This document shows positions 31,171-44,405 of a stretch of DNA of 64,000 nt, piece by piece. The DNA is from Calliopum simillimum (lineage: Eukaryota; Arthropoda; Insecta; Diptera; Lauxaniidae). Made by a program: the position numbers and the translations under genes. The notes below the pieces were generated by a model. That model worked only from the letters and a program-made list of their open reading frames with translations. It had not been told where the DNA came from and did not search any database. How positions within the stretch are numbered: the first letter of the stretch is position 1; every line of letters begins with the position of its first letter. The stretch is taken from positions 36,640,245 through 36,704,244 of the forward strand of contig OX638372.1 of NCBI GenBank assembly GCA_951812925.1. The letters are read 5' to 3'.

Positions 31171-34068
31171 TTACTGACTAAATTTGACTCCTATATTGTT
31201 GACACGTGACTTCATATGTTTCAGCACATCTTCGGATAAATCTTCTACTGTTGTGTAACGACTCTTTTGGAAGTTAAATATATCTGCTAAAAATCCTAGC
31301 ATTTGTTCACGAAAATAGTGACAAATGTCGCGTAAATTTTCATCAGGTCCAAAAAAACCCCATGCCATGAGTGGCGAAATTTGTTCAGATATAACATAGA
31401 AATGTGACATGAATCCATTAGGAAATTTAAGCATACGTTTCTTAGCTTTCAACACTGACCATACAGCTGTTGTGAGAGCCTGTATGAAAAGAATATTGTG
31501 AATATGTGCCAACGATATATTAAATGAATTATAGTTACAGTTTCTTTAAAACCATTCGATAGGAACCGGTTTTGTACAACAGCTGTAACACTGCCAGGTG
31601 GCGCATCTAGGTCACGAAACGAGTCTAGAATTATGAAATCCAAACAAATATCGTAAAATGTCATTGCTTTGACATTACGAACTTCTAGCTCTTTTTGTAT
31701 ATAGTCCCAATTTTCGGCTTCATGCAAGTAATTAATCATATCTTCATAACCGACAAGAAACTCTTTTGTATCCTTATCACCAACGCAAAGCAAGTCGGTA
31801 AGGATTTGGCGACCAGTATCTGCGACCCATTGTCCAATTGCCGGGTCCTAAAATTAAAGTCGGAATTATTAGTAGGTACAATAATTACATAATTTTACGA
31901 AAATTGTCTTACTTTAAATAAATATTGGAAGGCTAAGCGCACACAGTGCAACTTTGCTAGATACTCAGTATCATTGGCACAATGCACCAATTCAGTGCGC
32001 AGACTACGACATGGTATCGGCGATTCTTCACCGTGTTTGATTGCTGCTTGATACAATGGATATTGATCATATTCGGCTAGCGTATCTGCAAACTCTTCGA
32101 ATTCACGCAAATCTGCTACTTGGTCTAATGCAGAAGCAAAACTTTCAGCAGAATCAAAGTTTGGATCTGAACCATTTCGACTCATAATTGATTTGCGTGA
32201 GCTTCTCTCTTCGGCGTCAGCATCTTCCTCCGCTTCATCAATAGAAGGTTCATCACGAAATAAAACCGAACGTTGATCTAAAAATAGTAACTCGCTTTGA
32301 TCCTGCAGTGTATACGCCATATCTAGAAGATTTTGTATTTCACGGCAAAATTCAGATTCTTCTGCGGTTGTAAGTAATGCAGGAACACCACCGGGTGAGT
32401 AATGTGCTGCCAATGCATCTTCCCAGTAATTAATAACTGTGTCTAACGCTTCCATGCCCATTACACCCAATTGTTGAGCTGTTAATTGCACAATAACACC
32501 GGTAGAGACGAGCGCACCAGCACCAATGGACCCTGACGCCATTGATAGGCGATCAGAGAGTGCCACTGTTGAACCAACAGGACTCCCTGAACGTGCAGAA
32601 GCTTTTGAGCCAGCTACAGAAATCATGTCATTTGGACTTCGCATACTGTTGCGGGTACGACGTCCAGTATACTTGCGCGAACGACGCGGAGGACGTGGTG
32701 GCTTTCGACGACGTAGAAAGCGTGCAAGTACTCCAAGCAAAGCAACACCCGCTGTGATGGAAACAAGAACAACCTAATAAAATTAAAAAAATGTTCTTAT
32801 AAACTGAATTTAAACAAAAAATTGAGTTGATATTCTTGTTTCTATTTTTGTCCCGGAGGTTAATAATAATGAAACCTATTTTTCAAGTGAAGAACGTATC
32901 ACTTGGACAAAGCTTTAATTTTCCATTCTGATGCTCAAAAAATGTCTGTTTTTGGATTGTTGTCCTTCTAAGTCTAACCGATGCTAATGTTTTTTTATGC
33001 CATCATATCCTGAAGAAATATCCATTAAAAATTTATTATCGTGTGCGCTCGATTTGCGATTACTCTTCATTTTGTGCATTTTTGGTTAAGCGTTTAAAAC
33101 TTCTATATAATAACTTTCAACTTATTGGAATCGGATAAACATACGATTAAATAGGACTACCTTTTATAAAATTGTACAAGAATTTAATTTTTCAGTATCC
33201 CAAAAACAACACTCGAGAAAGTTTTCTGCCACTTTTTACCGGAGTTAGCGTGTCATTTTTCAAAAGAAATAGTTAAACGTTGGAGTGTAACTTTTTAACT
33301 GGAGGTTGGTGTAACCAAGTTATTTTAACAGCATGAAAATTTTTGCTCGTGTAGTGCCATGTCATGTATAGCTAAAGCGTTTCATAATTTTTAAATTGCA
33401 ATTTGTACAGTAGAGTTTTTAATTTAAGTGATTTGACATCTCAGACCTGCCAACATTTATCTATAAAGGGTGTTTTTTTAAGCCCGATAGTACTTGAAAT
33501 TTTTTCTACAAAATTTTTTTTTTTGTTTATTACGATTATTTGTACACGTTAAAATGCGAATAACATGTTTACCAAAATTCAAAACTTTAATGCAATTGTG
33601 GAACTATTATCCAACGATAACTTGTTGCCTCACCCCCATAACAAGAAAAGGTGGAGCAACGCATACCGGGAAATGCTTGCATTTATTATTACCAAAGGCA
33701 GTTAAACTAAACTACTTTTACCTTTTGTTCAAACTGAAAAATAGATGTTTAAAACAATAAGTTAAGCATAAACAATTTTGTCGAATGGTTCTAAATGCAT
33801 CTTCTTCATTTAAGGATTCCCACGCTAGTTTCGACAGAATCGCTCATGTTTATCTATGTACTTCAAAGCAATGTTAATTTATGGTATGCACCAACACATA
33901 ATATGTATAAATAGTTTCTGAAAGATTATTATCAGATTTTTGGTTCAAAAGATATTGTATGTACAATACAGTTCTTATTCTTCAAAGTTTTACCTTCTGA
34001 GAAGTGGTCATGCGAAAAGGAAGTATGCGACAGTCTGCCCATTTAGCCGGTAACAATCCTTGTAACAT
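31171..34068 (-). CDS. Miga: Mitoguardin (mitochondrial outer-membrane protein)
   Basis: Exons 34068-33994, 32773-31913, 31847-31539 and 31479-31171 give 517 residues with phase-0 GT-AG introns throughout. Exon 1 encodes MLQGLLPAKWADCRILPFRM; exon 2 opens with the single N-terminal TM segment (VVLVSITAGVALLGVLARF, about 26-44) followed by an Arg/Pro/Lys-rich stretch, as in the family. A Ser/acidic linker (about 200-250) precedes the C-terminal lipid-binding domain. Mitoguardins promote mitochondrial fusion and bind lipids at ER-mitochondria and lipid-droplet contacts. The C terminus ends GVKFSQ. An AG at 34142-34143 and a GTAAGT near 34330 suggest a 5'-UTR intron. Length is typical of fly Miga. 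Confidence 0.93.
32790..33985 (-). other. Intron 1 of the mitoguardin gene
   Basis: About 1.2 kb separate the 25-codon first exon from the TM-coding exon. No coding sequence or clear transposon is seen; the open stretch at 33494-33760 on the plus strand lacks any domain or codon signal. Confidence 0.7.
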
Positions 34069-34786
34069 TTTGGTATAGCTTGTTTCTTTTAATTGCGTTC
34101 CGATTAGTTTTTTGCAATAGTCAAAGTTTTTAACCTTCACCCTGTAACAAGAAGAGATTTAAGGTTATGTAGTAATTTTTTAGTAGTCACCGATTTCGGC
34201 TAATTTTACTTTATTAGCATTAAAAAATGCTTAAATTTAGAATTCATTAGAATATTAACTGTGTTTTTATTTTTCAATAAATATTTATATGCATAACAAT
34301 GCATGCACAAGCAAACGCATTAAAACTTACCCTGGTTAAGAAATTGTTTTTTCCCTGGACTTTCCATTATTTGCTAAAGTTGTATGAAAAAAATTGAAAT
34401 TTTTTTTTTACAATTAATGCATTTAATTCAATTGTGTATTGTAATTTAATTCTTCATTTCCTTATCAAAAGAAAAACTTTCACTTTTCTCAAATAAAAAG
34501 AAAAAAACCCACACTATTACTATTGCATCACAAAAGTCAAATTTTTGACACTGCTTTCAGTGTTGCCGTAAACTTAAGTAAACTTTTTATTTTTATTTAT
34601 TAGGTTCATGAATCGTACGGACAAATTCGCTAAAATTTTGATCTAATTTTTTTCTATTAACCCTTTAACAACTAAAGGCAAGCACGTTTGCCAGAACCCC
34701 ATTTGCTTCAATGAAAGTTTTATAAGCCCCCATTGCTACGAGTTATTTTTAAATTATTTTGCGTATTAAGACTTGAGGGTCGATTC

Positions 34787-35817
34787 TGGTTCAGTGAAAC
34801 TGTGAAGTGTAAAAAAATTTATCGATTTCATTTTCACCGAATCTTTTCACTTCACTTCATCGATTGAAGCGATTCTGGTTTACAAAGTGAAATAGTTTGT
34901 TTTAAAATACAAATTTTATACACATACGTAATGAGATTCTGTGGCTGATAGAGGATTTGCTTTTTTAATATTTCTGAGCATTGTGTTAGGAGTTCAACCC
35001 CAGTGGGGGACAATTATTTTTTTTTTTAATTATTATTTTTTTTTTAATAATTAACGCTTACCTCGTTTTTGTCAAGCAGAGGTAAGCGCTTACTTCCTAG
35101 AGCATACAATGAAACGATACTTTTTATGGAACGTAAGTGCTTGGTGCTGCCAAATACATAAATGCTAACGAAAACCTTTTACATCACTCTTTTCCCCTTG
35201 GTCGAAATTGATTTTTAGTATACAAATAAACCACGATTACAGCCACACGGTTCTAGCAAAGAGAATGAAACTAGGTACAGTTATTACTTGGGGTCGAAGT
35301 GTGATTAAGATTCAAATTCAGGGAGATAGTTTCAGAGTCTACAAAGCACAGGCTGTCTGATTTGCGATCCGATCTAAGTCACGCTGTCCACTTGCTTTAG
35401 GTGTTCAAAACGAACTCTAGTTTTTTAATTGAACCAACTAAAACTGAACTGCGATGGAATAAACGGCGTTAAATTGAAGCGAATCGAATAAAAAATCAAT
35501 CGGGGTCGAGGGGCAAAAATTCCTTAAATTTTGCAATTTAAAATTTATCCACCTTCAATTTCCGGCCATTTACATCAACTTATTGATAATGTTTTATAGG
35601 AAACGGCATTTGAAATATTATTGTTGATTTGCTTATGTTTGTTTTTCATTAAATTAAATTTTAATCACTGTCGAATTTGTCAGTGAAAACTTTTGCTTGA
35701 GGTGTGAAAAAACTTTTCACATTTTTTAAAATTTTAAACAACAAGAATCGCTTTTACGGTGAAGTGATAAAAAATCATTTTACTTCGACTTTTTACTGAA
35801 CCAGAATCAAACCCCTT
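34787..35817. mobile_element. Inner element with GGGTCGATTCTGGTTCAGT ends
   Basis: GATTCTGGTTCAGTGAAA near 34792 is inverted near 35798-35812 (ACTGAACCAGAATC). A half copy lies at 9837-9946 and an interior piece at 650-905. The subterminal parts of both ends contain GAAGTGA repeats. No transposase is present. Confidence 0.7.
34940..35012 (+). repeat. tRNA-like A and B boxes, SINE head (candidate)
   Basis: TGGCTGATAGAGG (34942) fits an A box and GTTCAACCC (about 34992-35000) fits a B box, followed by CAGTGGGGGAC. No tail or target duplication could be fixed. Confidence 0.4.
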
Positions 35818-36846
35818 GTCGTTAAAGGGTTAAGTTTAAGAAAGAATATGTGATCAAAAAGTGTTGGCAAGATATGGTCTCAGAGATGGCAGTAGAATGA
35901 TCTAGATATATCTTCCACAAAAAGCGCTATAAAAGTTTTTGAAATTAATAGTAGCTGTTGTTGCATTGTTGTATTTGCAAAATTCCATGAGAGTTTTGAA
36001 AAATCGTCATATCTCAAAAAGTATGCATCTGTTAGAAATTTTAAGTAGTACATTTTTATGGGCTATTATATTTAGTCACAATTCATATTGATTTTGACAG
36101 CTCTTACGAAATTTTCGAACCATTTAAACAATTTATGGCATACCCTAATTATTTTCCAGCCGAAAAAAATTGATCATAAAAAAATGAATTTTGCAAAAAT
36201 ATGTTGCAGATTTTTAATACAATTGTATCATTTCGGCAACACTGACTATGTCAAATACACAAATGTCATAAAACAGTTGTGAAAGAGAGTTGCCAGTCAC
36301 ACATGAAAAAAAATCAGTCACAATAGAGTCTTGTCAAATTGGTTGCAAACCAATGTTGCATTCAACCAAAAACCCTGTGAGAAAATTGACAATTGGTGTT
36401 TAAATACCTCACATAACCCTGTGAGAAAATTGGACATTCATCAAATAATATTTCTAATAAAAATAGTTAGAATTCATTGAAAACATTTTTTACAATTAAA
36501 TAGCTTCTATTAATGCGATTTAAATTTTAAAAGTTTTAATTCGTTATCAAGTTAAATTTGGTAATGCGTTGGCAATTTTTTTTTTTAATATGGAAAATTG
36601 TTAGAATTATAATCAAATTGTAGCAATTTGTAATCAAATTACAATGATTGTTACTAATCAAAATATTTTCATGTGTTTTTTGACCCTTCATTCCACAAAA
36701 TATTCTACGAAACAGTTGAGAACATTCGTACCAATTTAATAAAAATAGATCCAGTAGTTTCATTATTGCAAAATTTAAAAGAAAATATAGTATGCGTTAA
36801 TTTTGTTTTTGAATTTGTTTTTTATAAAGAACATAAATTAAATTAA

Positions 36847-37070
36847 ATGGCAACTCTTGGGCAGGCTATGTTCGGCTCCATAAATGAGGTAGCTAGAACA
36901 GCATTATCAAAACTAATGATTCTCGCTTTAACGACTGAAACCTTCGATATTGATGAAAATCATGAAGCCAGAACAATACTATTCTCCTAACAGAAGAGGG
37001 TTCGTCGTAATGCTATGGACCCAGTCGGTCTACGTGAAGTTTTTGCTTACCGCCACTCTAACCTAACCTA
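36847..37070 (+). pseudogene. Unidentified coding-like remnant
   Basis: An ATG opens MATLGQAMFGSINEVARTAL and continues open for about 48 codons to a stop; a one-base shift then reads QKRVRRNAMDPVGLREVF and AYRHSNLT. The composition is coding-like and unlike the surroundings. It resembles a transposon-derived frame but I cannot name it. Confidence 0.4.
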
Positions 37071-37214
37071 AATTAAATTATATTTCTGTTGAAGGAAAAT
37101 TTATTAATTTTTGTATAAGTATATCTTCTCTTCTTACATGAGCTAAAATTGTATATATTTATATAAATATATAAATATATTTATATCATTAAACTTTATC
37201 TGATTCAAATGAAA

Positions 37215-37385
37215 CTAAGGGGAGTAATAGACCCAAAACCAACTGGAAAAGGTCGCTGAAAAAGGAAATACAAGAATTGGGAAAGTCGTGGCAAAAGATC
37301 AAAGCCATCGCAAGGGATCGCAATAAATGGAAACGTCTCATATTGGCCATATGCTCCTCCTGGGAGTTAAAGGAGAATACATATG
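37215..37385 (+). pseudogene. LINE reverse-transcriptase C-terminal scrap
   Basis: The frame RPKTNWKRSLKKEIQELGK, then SWQKIKAIARDRNKW and LILAICSSWE, has the pattern that ends many LINE polyproteins. No RT catalytic part is present nearby, so it is a 5'-truncated copy. From 37400 to 37520 the motif CTAGAGCA and its inverse repeat many times. Confidence 0.6.
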
Positions 37386-38210
37386 TACATATAAAAATCT
37401 AGAGCAGAAAGAGCAAACAGAACAGTTTGGAGCAGACTTAGAGTAGAATAGAGCAAGCTAGAGCAGTAAAAAAGGTTCATCGAACACTTTTGACTGCTCT
37501 AACTTGCTCTAGAGTACTCTAGAGCATCATCAAACAAAGCTAAAATACCACGTCTGTCGGTCTGTTCGTCCGATTTGCATGATTTTTCCTTTTCTTTATA
37601 GATATTTTGCATCGCAAGGTTTTAGAAAACATTTTATTTTGAAATACCCTCGGCTTCGTCCTAGAAAGTCCCATAATTCGAAAGCAGTTATCTAACTTGC
37701 ATGATTTTCATGTTATCAGGTGATACTTCAGAACAAACTCTAATTAGCAATGCTCTCAGCTTCGCCCGGGTTACTATAAAATTTTGGCACTGGGACAAAT
37801 AACATCCGCGCGAAAAATTTACAACACAGCTATATGAAAAAATAACATTCTGAGGTTGTTTGACAAAGGTGGATGAGAATATTTGAAGGGATCGGGCGAT
37901 CGAAGTCGCTCCCGGAAAACTAGTTTTTGAATAAATTAAATTGAAATTAATATTTTTGGTTCATGAGTTTAGTAGCTTCAGCACTAAGAGAAAATTTGAC
38001 GTAAATTTTTGATAGTATAAAATATTTCATAAGATGCATAATTACCTTCTGCTGTAATATTATTAAATGTCTATTTATTGTAAATTAGATTTTTTTATTG
38101 TTTTTGTTACTACAAGTCTGGTAATTTGAAAGTATTTAAGCAAAAAAAAAAATAAAAAAATCGCAATTCCCATTCGCCTTTAAGTTTTAATATTATGAAT
38201 AATAATAATA

Positions 38211-39170
38211 GCTCCGTTCCAGAAGTTTTTTAGTTGAATTTTGAGTTAAATCTTTAGTTAAATAATTTGAGAGAGAAGAACAGCAAAATTGCTCTCAGCT
38301 AGAGATTTAGTTGCAAAATTTACGGGAACAAGATTTAGTCAAAAACTTAGCTAAAGTTTTTACTGTCACAAATTAAAAACATAAACAAACAAATAAATCA
38401 AATAATTTTATGTTTATAAATATATATTTTGATTTCAAGCAAAATCCCATTGCAAAATTACCATATTATTTTCATGTTCACTGCATTCCTAACTGCCATA
38501 CCTAAATTGGGGCGTCAGGCGTTGCGTTATTTAACGCTACACAAAAGCGTCAAGCGCCATACCGAAATAAAGATCGTGCGTTGAAGTCATTTGTTTGTCA
38601 AAATCATATTGTTGTTTCTTTTTTACTTTTCTGCAGCTAACTTCACTCCATAACGCTTTGTCAAAATTGGAAATTCGAATAGCTCAGCGTTGAGCGTTGG
38701 CAATTTCGGTATGCGCCATACAAATTATATGTACATGAGAAATTTTTGACAGTAAAATAACGCTGACGCTCCAATTTAGGTATAGCAGTTACATAAACAT
38801 TTTACACATAAGAATATAGAAAAAACGTCTGTCTCTTGACCAACGCCCAGAAACATCGTCCCATGTTGACACATTCCAGTCCTCTACATCAACTTCTTCT
38901 ATGGATGCTAGTTGTTGGTATGTCCGCCTTTCCTCTTGCGGCAATTGATATTTTCAATTATATTGGAAGGCTCCACCTCCGAGGAGATGGCAAATTTCAC
39001 AAATTTTACCTAAAGAATTTGTTTAGGTAAAATTTGGTTACTTTTGTTTGGAGGGGAAATGATCAGCCATGTTTTTTTCGCTCTCATTTGACTATATTTT
39101 GAATACGGGAACAAGATTTAGTCAACTTTAGGTAACAAAAGTAAACTTTTGTTTCGTTCTGGAACGGAAT
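38211..39170. mobile_element. Element with TCCGTTCCAGAA inverted ends (candidate)
   Basis: CTCCGTTCCAGAAG at about 38212 and TTCTGGAACGGAA near 39156-39168 form inverted ends, with TTTAGTC and GGGAACAAGATTTAGTCA phrases repeated just inside on both sides. A 300-bp MITE is nested at 38491-38790. No protein frame. Confidence 0.55.
38491..38790. mobile_element. MITE with AACTGCCATACCTAAATTGG ends, copy 1
   Basis: 300 bp with about 25-bp inverted ends. The same ends define a 160-bp relative at 53821-53980. The interior repeats CGTC/GACG words such as GGCGTTGCGTT. No target duplication is clear. Confidence 0.75.
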
Positions 39171-39229
39171 GTTACCAAAAAAGAGTAATAGGAAATGACC
39201 ATATTTCCTACACGAAATATGTAGTTAGC

Positions 39230-39268
39230 TTTTTCTTCTTCTTCTTTTTGAAGAAGAAGAAGAAGATG
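39230..39268. repeat. (TTC)n/(GAA)n simple-repeat hairpin
   Basis: TTCTTCTTCTTC is followed after a short T-rich spacer by GAAGAAGAAGAAGAAG, which can fold back on itself. It lies 600 bp upstream of the anoctamin start codon. Confidence 0.8.
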
Positions 39269-39881
39269 GCAGTTTTGAGATTATTATAAATTTCTAAGAG
39301 TTAAAAAATTTTCAAATAATCAATAAAATAAATAAATAATAAGACAATCTTGATTGTTCATAAGAAAAATCTCGGAAAGTATCGAAAAAACCAAAAAAAA
39401 GAAACCTTTGGCGCTTTAGCGAGAATCCGAGAATCCTTTAGAGAATTATTTAATACCGCATTTGATACCGCATTGGACTTTTAGATGAGATTATATAAAA
39501 ATCAACAAGCTCTGAAATTTACTAGAGTTAGAGAGTTATTAGTTAGTTATTAGCTTAGAGTTGTTTCAATGGACTTTCAGTTATGGCAAAAGGAACGCTT
39601 AGTGCAATAAGAATAAAACAAGAAAGGAAAGAATAAAAGTAGCCCACGTCGGGCACAGCTGTTTTCATACGAAAATGGAATCAAAATAGAAAACCGGCAA
39701 AATTGTTGTTAATGGTTTTTGGCTTTCGGCCATTAAAAGTTCTTCATTAATTGTTTGTGGCTGTGTATTAATATGTATATTAAATAATTCTGACATTTGA
39801 AAAAATTTTGCAATCATATTTTTCCATATTTAGTAACTTTATTTTTGCAAATTTTTGTCAATTGAACTAATAAAAACTGCA

Positions 39882-42800
39882 ATGAGTGAAGGCGGAGACG
39901 GACTAAGAGGAGGTATTTCAATAAAAGTTAATATTTATATACATATTATAAAACAATAATTCTAATATTCCACTTACAGCTTCACGGCTGACGGTTTCAA
40001 ATCGGCCACGAAGTATTATAGAGAATCAACTTTTTCGTCGTCAGCGAAGTCTCAACTTGGGTTCTTTGCAAAAGCAAGGTGCGGTGTCGCGGTCGGAAGA
40101 TGAATACTTTGATAAAGTAAGTCGAGGTGTGGTTATTTTAATTGTTGGTAATTATATAACTGTAGCATATTGCAGACTTATGTTGTCATAATATTCTCCG
40201 AAAAGGCTAGGCTGCAAAAATGCCAAGATGTTGTGAAAATTATACAAGAACTTGGCGTAAATACGACGCTGGAAGTTGTAAGGTTTGTTGTGATGACAAT
40301 TTATTCGTTTATTTTAAATATTTAGCAAAGCTTTTTTACTAAATATGTTAATAGGAGTTGAGCAGCCATTTCACTCCAAAAATAGATAATAGACAATATA
40401 GATAATAGACATAATTTTATAATAGTTCTACTTAGTATACATATGTTGTTGCTTAGGTTTCATATAATAAATCATGTTTTTAAGTGCTTCAGTAATTAAA
40501 GTTAATTTAAAGTTCAAACATTTGCTTGAAATTTTGAGTTTGTTAACAAAGCTATAAAGGAAACGAAGTGAAAGGAAAAGGGTAAGATTTGCATGAGTCG
40601 ATCGATGTGTAACACTAAAGTTATTAATTTTTCGTATTTTATTCATGATAAGGCCCAATATCTTTTAACTTTTCAAGGCAGTTTACAATAGAAAACTTCG
40701 AACAAATTCTTTGAGTTGGGGGAAAAGTTGCTTTTCGATTCCTTCAGTTTGTTGTATGCAATAATAAAAAATACTTTTTTTGTGACTTTTTTGTATTTAA
40801 AAAGAAAATATTTTTCAAATTGTAGAAATAGCGCATTTTGAATATGTATGTTAATTATCAAAACTAAAAATCTATTTTAAAAAATAAAAGTTTAAGAGAA
40901 ATCTCCACTTCATGGAGTTTTCATTCAAAAAAGTTAATTTTTCTTTCACAAAATCGTCTGGTTTGCAAAAGAATGTCTCACATATGCAAAAAATTTAAGC
41001 ATTTAATTTGCAAATTTTCCAATTATCGATACTAACACGCTGTAAAAATTTCATCGAAATCGGCCAACCCACACATGTTTAAAGTTTGCTCCATATGCAA
41101 AGAAAAAGTGTCTTACTTGACTTACTCATAAAATATATGATTCCTTGACTTGCGGAAGATTCCTTTATTAATTTTTAACAAAATGATAGCTATTTAATAT
41201 TATGATTGTACTTTTTTTTTCTTACATTTGCCGATTCACTTATCATCGTTTTCCTTACCGCTTGATAAACACTTCTTGTCGTTACAAGTCTCAATACATT
41301 TCAATATACTTATTCTTCGATTTCCGACCCCTCAATAGACACTCCTCGTCGTTTCAATATATTCCCAGACTCCAAATTTAGATACGAGACGACGATAAAA
41401 ACTAAAATGCATTAAAAACGAAATAGAAATCCTAAATAGAAAATTAAAATTTTGAATTAATCCCGGTTCAACAAAGTTATTAAGTACTTAAAGTATGATT
41501 TATTTATGTCGATACGTCCAACGTAAAAGTTGGTAACTCGAAAATCGTTGTTTTGAGTAATGAGCATTTTTGTATTTTAATTTTTTATATTTTCCGTATG
41601 AAAACCTATATAAAATAAATTTAGGTTGTGACTCCAAAAATAGCTCCCAAGCCTTCAAATTTCAAGCTAGAGGTACAAAAATTTGACACAAGATGGAACC
41701 AAATGTGTAGATTTCGAAAAACGCTGTCCCGTAAAAAGTTGGTAACTCAACTTACCAACTTTTACGTTGGAGGTATCGATGTATATATATTTCTCACTAA
41801 ACTTTACCTTTAAACTTTTCCAATTGGATCCTTCCATTTGAGTAATATATCTTAACTACATACAAAGGATTAAATTACAATTGCATGGGTTTGAAATATA
41901 TTTGTAGCAAAAGTGAAAAATACCTCTATTTAACTGCGTCCACTAACCAACTACTGCGATTTGCCGACGAAGCAGAACTTGAGAAAATGACCATCACCGG
42001 CAGTATGCAAAAGTTCAGCTATGACAGCATTTCTGATTTCCTTTTAAAAGATATGACTCCAGCTGATATTATACGTGACTGTGAAGCGCCAGTGTTAATT
42101 AAAGATGTGGTTAAGCCGGCTATTATGTCTTATATAAAAAAAGGAACCATTGAGTATTTCTTTCCGCTGCATGATATTGTAAGATTTTGTATTTCATATG
42201 AGATATGCATAATATAATCAAGCACACGATTTCAGGATTATTTAGATCGTTTCACCTTTAAGTATAACAGACACACGATGCCTATTGAAGAAATACGAAA
42301 TTATTTTGGTTGTAGTATTGGTCTTTATTTCGCATTTACGGAATTCTATACGAAAGCTTTGATATTCCCTGCTATCTTTGGACTACTACAATATATGTGG
42401 AATATAAACTTGTCTTTAGTTTGTGGATTTTATGTTGTATGGACAACGGTGAGAAACTAAATTTCCATAAAAAAGAACAATTTTTGATTTTATCTCTTCC
42501 TTTGCAGATTTTTCTAGAGTTATGGAAACGCAATTGCGCTGGACTTTCTTATCGCTGGGGCACCATCGAAATGAGCAGTCTAGATAAACCACGTACAGCA
42601 TATCGTGGGGTACTCAAACCAGATCCTATAACTGGCAAAGATATCTTACAATATCCTATGCTTTATACATATCTGCAAATGTACTGCATTTCATATCCTG
42701 CTGTATTGCTATGTGTAATAGCAGCTGCATATTTTGCTTTGTATCAATTTCAAATTGAAGCTGAAGTTTTAGCTGATTTTGGTGCTAATTCGAGGCTACT

Positions 42801-44190
42801 TTACATTCCTGTTATTGTGCAATCAATTTTAATCGCTATATTCTCTTGGGCTTATGAAAAATTGGCTACATTTCTTACCAATCAAGAGAATCATCGTACG
42901 CGTTCACAATATGATAGACATCGTGTTATGAAGTTGATGATCTTTGAAATTGTTAACAATTTCTTTTCATTGTTCTATATTGCATTTATATTGCAAGATT
43001 TGAAACAATTGAATTATCAACTTATGATGCAATTGCTTATATTTCAAGTAAAAAGTGATATTGTGTCAAGATATGTGTAAACGTTAATATTATTTTTTTT
43101 CTTCAAAACAATAGATTGTTTGCATTGCCCAAGAGATTGGTATACCACTGGTTGCAGTTATACGTCAAAAGTTTACCAAGTTTTTGCATAAAGAAATTGA
43201 CGAAGAAAAGAAATCAAATATTACAGATTTAGAAAGATACGAACAAGTAATTTTAGCATAAATCTATCTACATATGTATATTATATATAAGCATATAAAT
43301 TTTGCAGTGCCTTTGCGAAGCTGGCTTAGATCAATATCAATCTACCTATGAGGATTATCTACAAATGTGTATACAATTCGGTTATGTTGTTTTATTTGCT
43401 GCTGTGGCTCCATTTGCTGCATTTGGTGCTTTAGTAAATAATCTTTTTGCAATGCATATTGATCTGTTCAAAGTAAGTTTCAAAGTACTTAATTTAAAAA
43501 TTTTTGTATGTATTAATTAAAATATGTTTGTAGCTAAGCAATATCTTTAAGCGTCCTTTCGCTAGACGTTCAAAGAACATAGGTGCTTGGCAATCGGCAT
43601 TTGAACTATTATCTGTTATGGCCATCTTAAGCAATTGTGGCTTACTTTATTTACAACCAAATGTGCAGTAAGTAGTTTGTTTATTTAGTGCGACATTCTA
43701 TCCATTTAATTTACTTACCTTATCTACTGTTTCATTTCATTTAGAGACTTTTTCATTAACATTTTTCCTTCAATGCCAAATTTATCATTTGTATTTTTTG
43801 AGCATTTACTACTGGGTGTGAAATTCGCTATACACAAGGCTATACATGAACGTCCGCGTTGGGTACGCATTGCGATGTTGAAAGATGATTATGAATCTAG
43901 CCAAGCATACAAGTAAGTAGCTTAAAATATATATGTATAATTCGTCCAGTTTGTTTGTCGTCCAGAATTGATCCTATGTGAAACTTAGTTCCATTATCGA
44001 AAATCTAGTGTTTAAAAAATTGAATTTGTCACATCTTCTTCTATGCGCTACTAACGGACAAAGTGATTATCCCCTGTGCGTAGGGTGTAAAAATAGAAAA
44101 TGTTTTGTGCAGTATATCTAGACAGTTTATCCTGATGTTCTTTTTGTTTTTTATTGCAGAAAGTTTAAAGCGAATAACAAAATGGATTGA
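39882..44190 (+). CDS. Anoctamin-10-like protein (Axs/TMEM16K group)
   Basis: Eleven exons: 39882-39912, 39980-40116, 40176-40282, 41908-42178, 42236-42448, 42508-43047, 43115-43246, 43308-43472, 43534-43667, 43745-43912 and 44160-44190; all GT-AG, total 642 residues. The cytosolic N domain (about 1-185) contains [15 protein letters not shown] and leads to FFPLHD, the family mark before the membrane part. The anoctamin core follows with [47 protein letters not shown] and [13 protein letters not shown], the conserved order of TM2-TM7. [20 protein letters not shown] and [17 protein letters not shown] match the last TM region. ANO10 proteins are ER lipid scramblases; Drosophila Axs acts at the meiotic spindle membrane. 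AATAAA lies at 44415-44420. The paralog within the fly set is not certain. Confidence 0.92.
41508..41785. mobile_element. MITE in intron 3 of the anoctamin gene
   Basis: GATACGTCCAACGTAAAAGT near 41510 and its inverse near 41745-41778 form about 28-bp ends; TTGGTAACTC occurs again inside the right arm. It ends some 120 bp before the splice acceptor of exon 4. The rest of the 1.6-kb intron shows nothing else. Confidence 0.7.
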
Positions 44191-44405
44191 AGCAGTGTAC
44201 TAAGATAAAATTGAATCTCATCGTTTGACTAACCAACCTTTTAAAGTAGTAATAAGTATCACAAACTAACAAACCACATTGTGTATCAAGCTATAGATAT
44301 ACATACATACATACTTGTTTAAACATTTTATTTCAAAGATTTGTACTTTTTAAAGTGCCTCAAAATGTGACCAAAGTTTATTGTATTTAACTTTTTCTAA
44401 ATATA

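Larger units (their letters stand above)
34661..35829. mobile_element. piggyBac-like non-autonomous element, composite
   Basis: TTAA at 34657-34660 and 35830-35833 flanks inverted ends CCCTTTAACAAC and its partner GTCGTTAAAGGG. TTAA targets with CCCTT ends are the hallmark of piggyBac. The 1169-bp interior holds a second pair of inverted ends (34787 and 35817) and a SINE-like piece, so it is non-autonomous and nested. Confidence 0.75.

Noticed and set aside
37050..37075. CTAACCTAACCTAA, resembling insect telomere repeats
   Set aside because: Only two units, and Diptera lack TTAGG telomeres; it ends the coding remnant before it.
41628..41813. Open frame just before anoctamin exon 4, considered as an extra exon
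   Set aside because: It overlaps the MITE at 41508-41785, and exon 3 (phase 2) joins directly to 41908 in frame with the family pattern.
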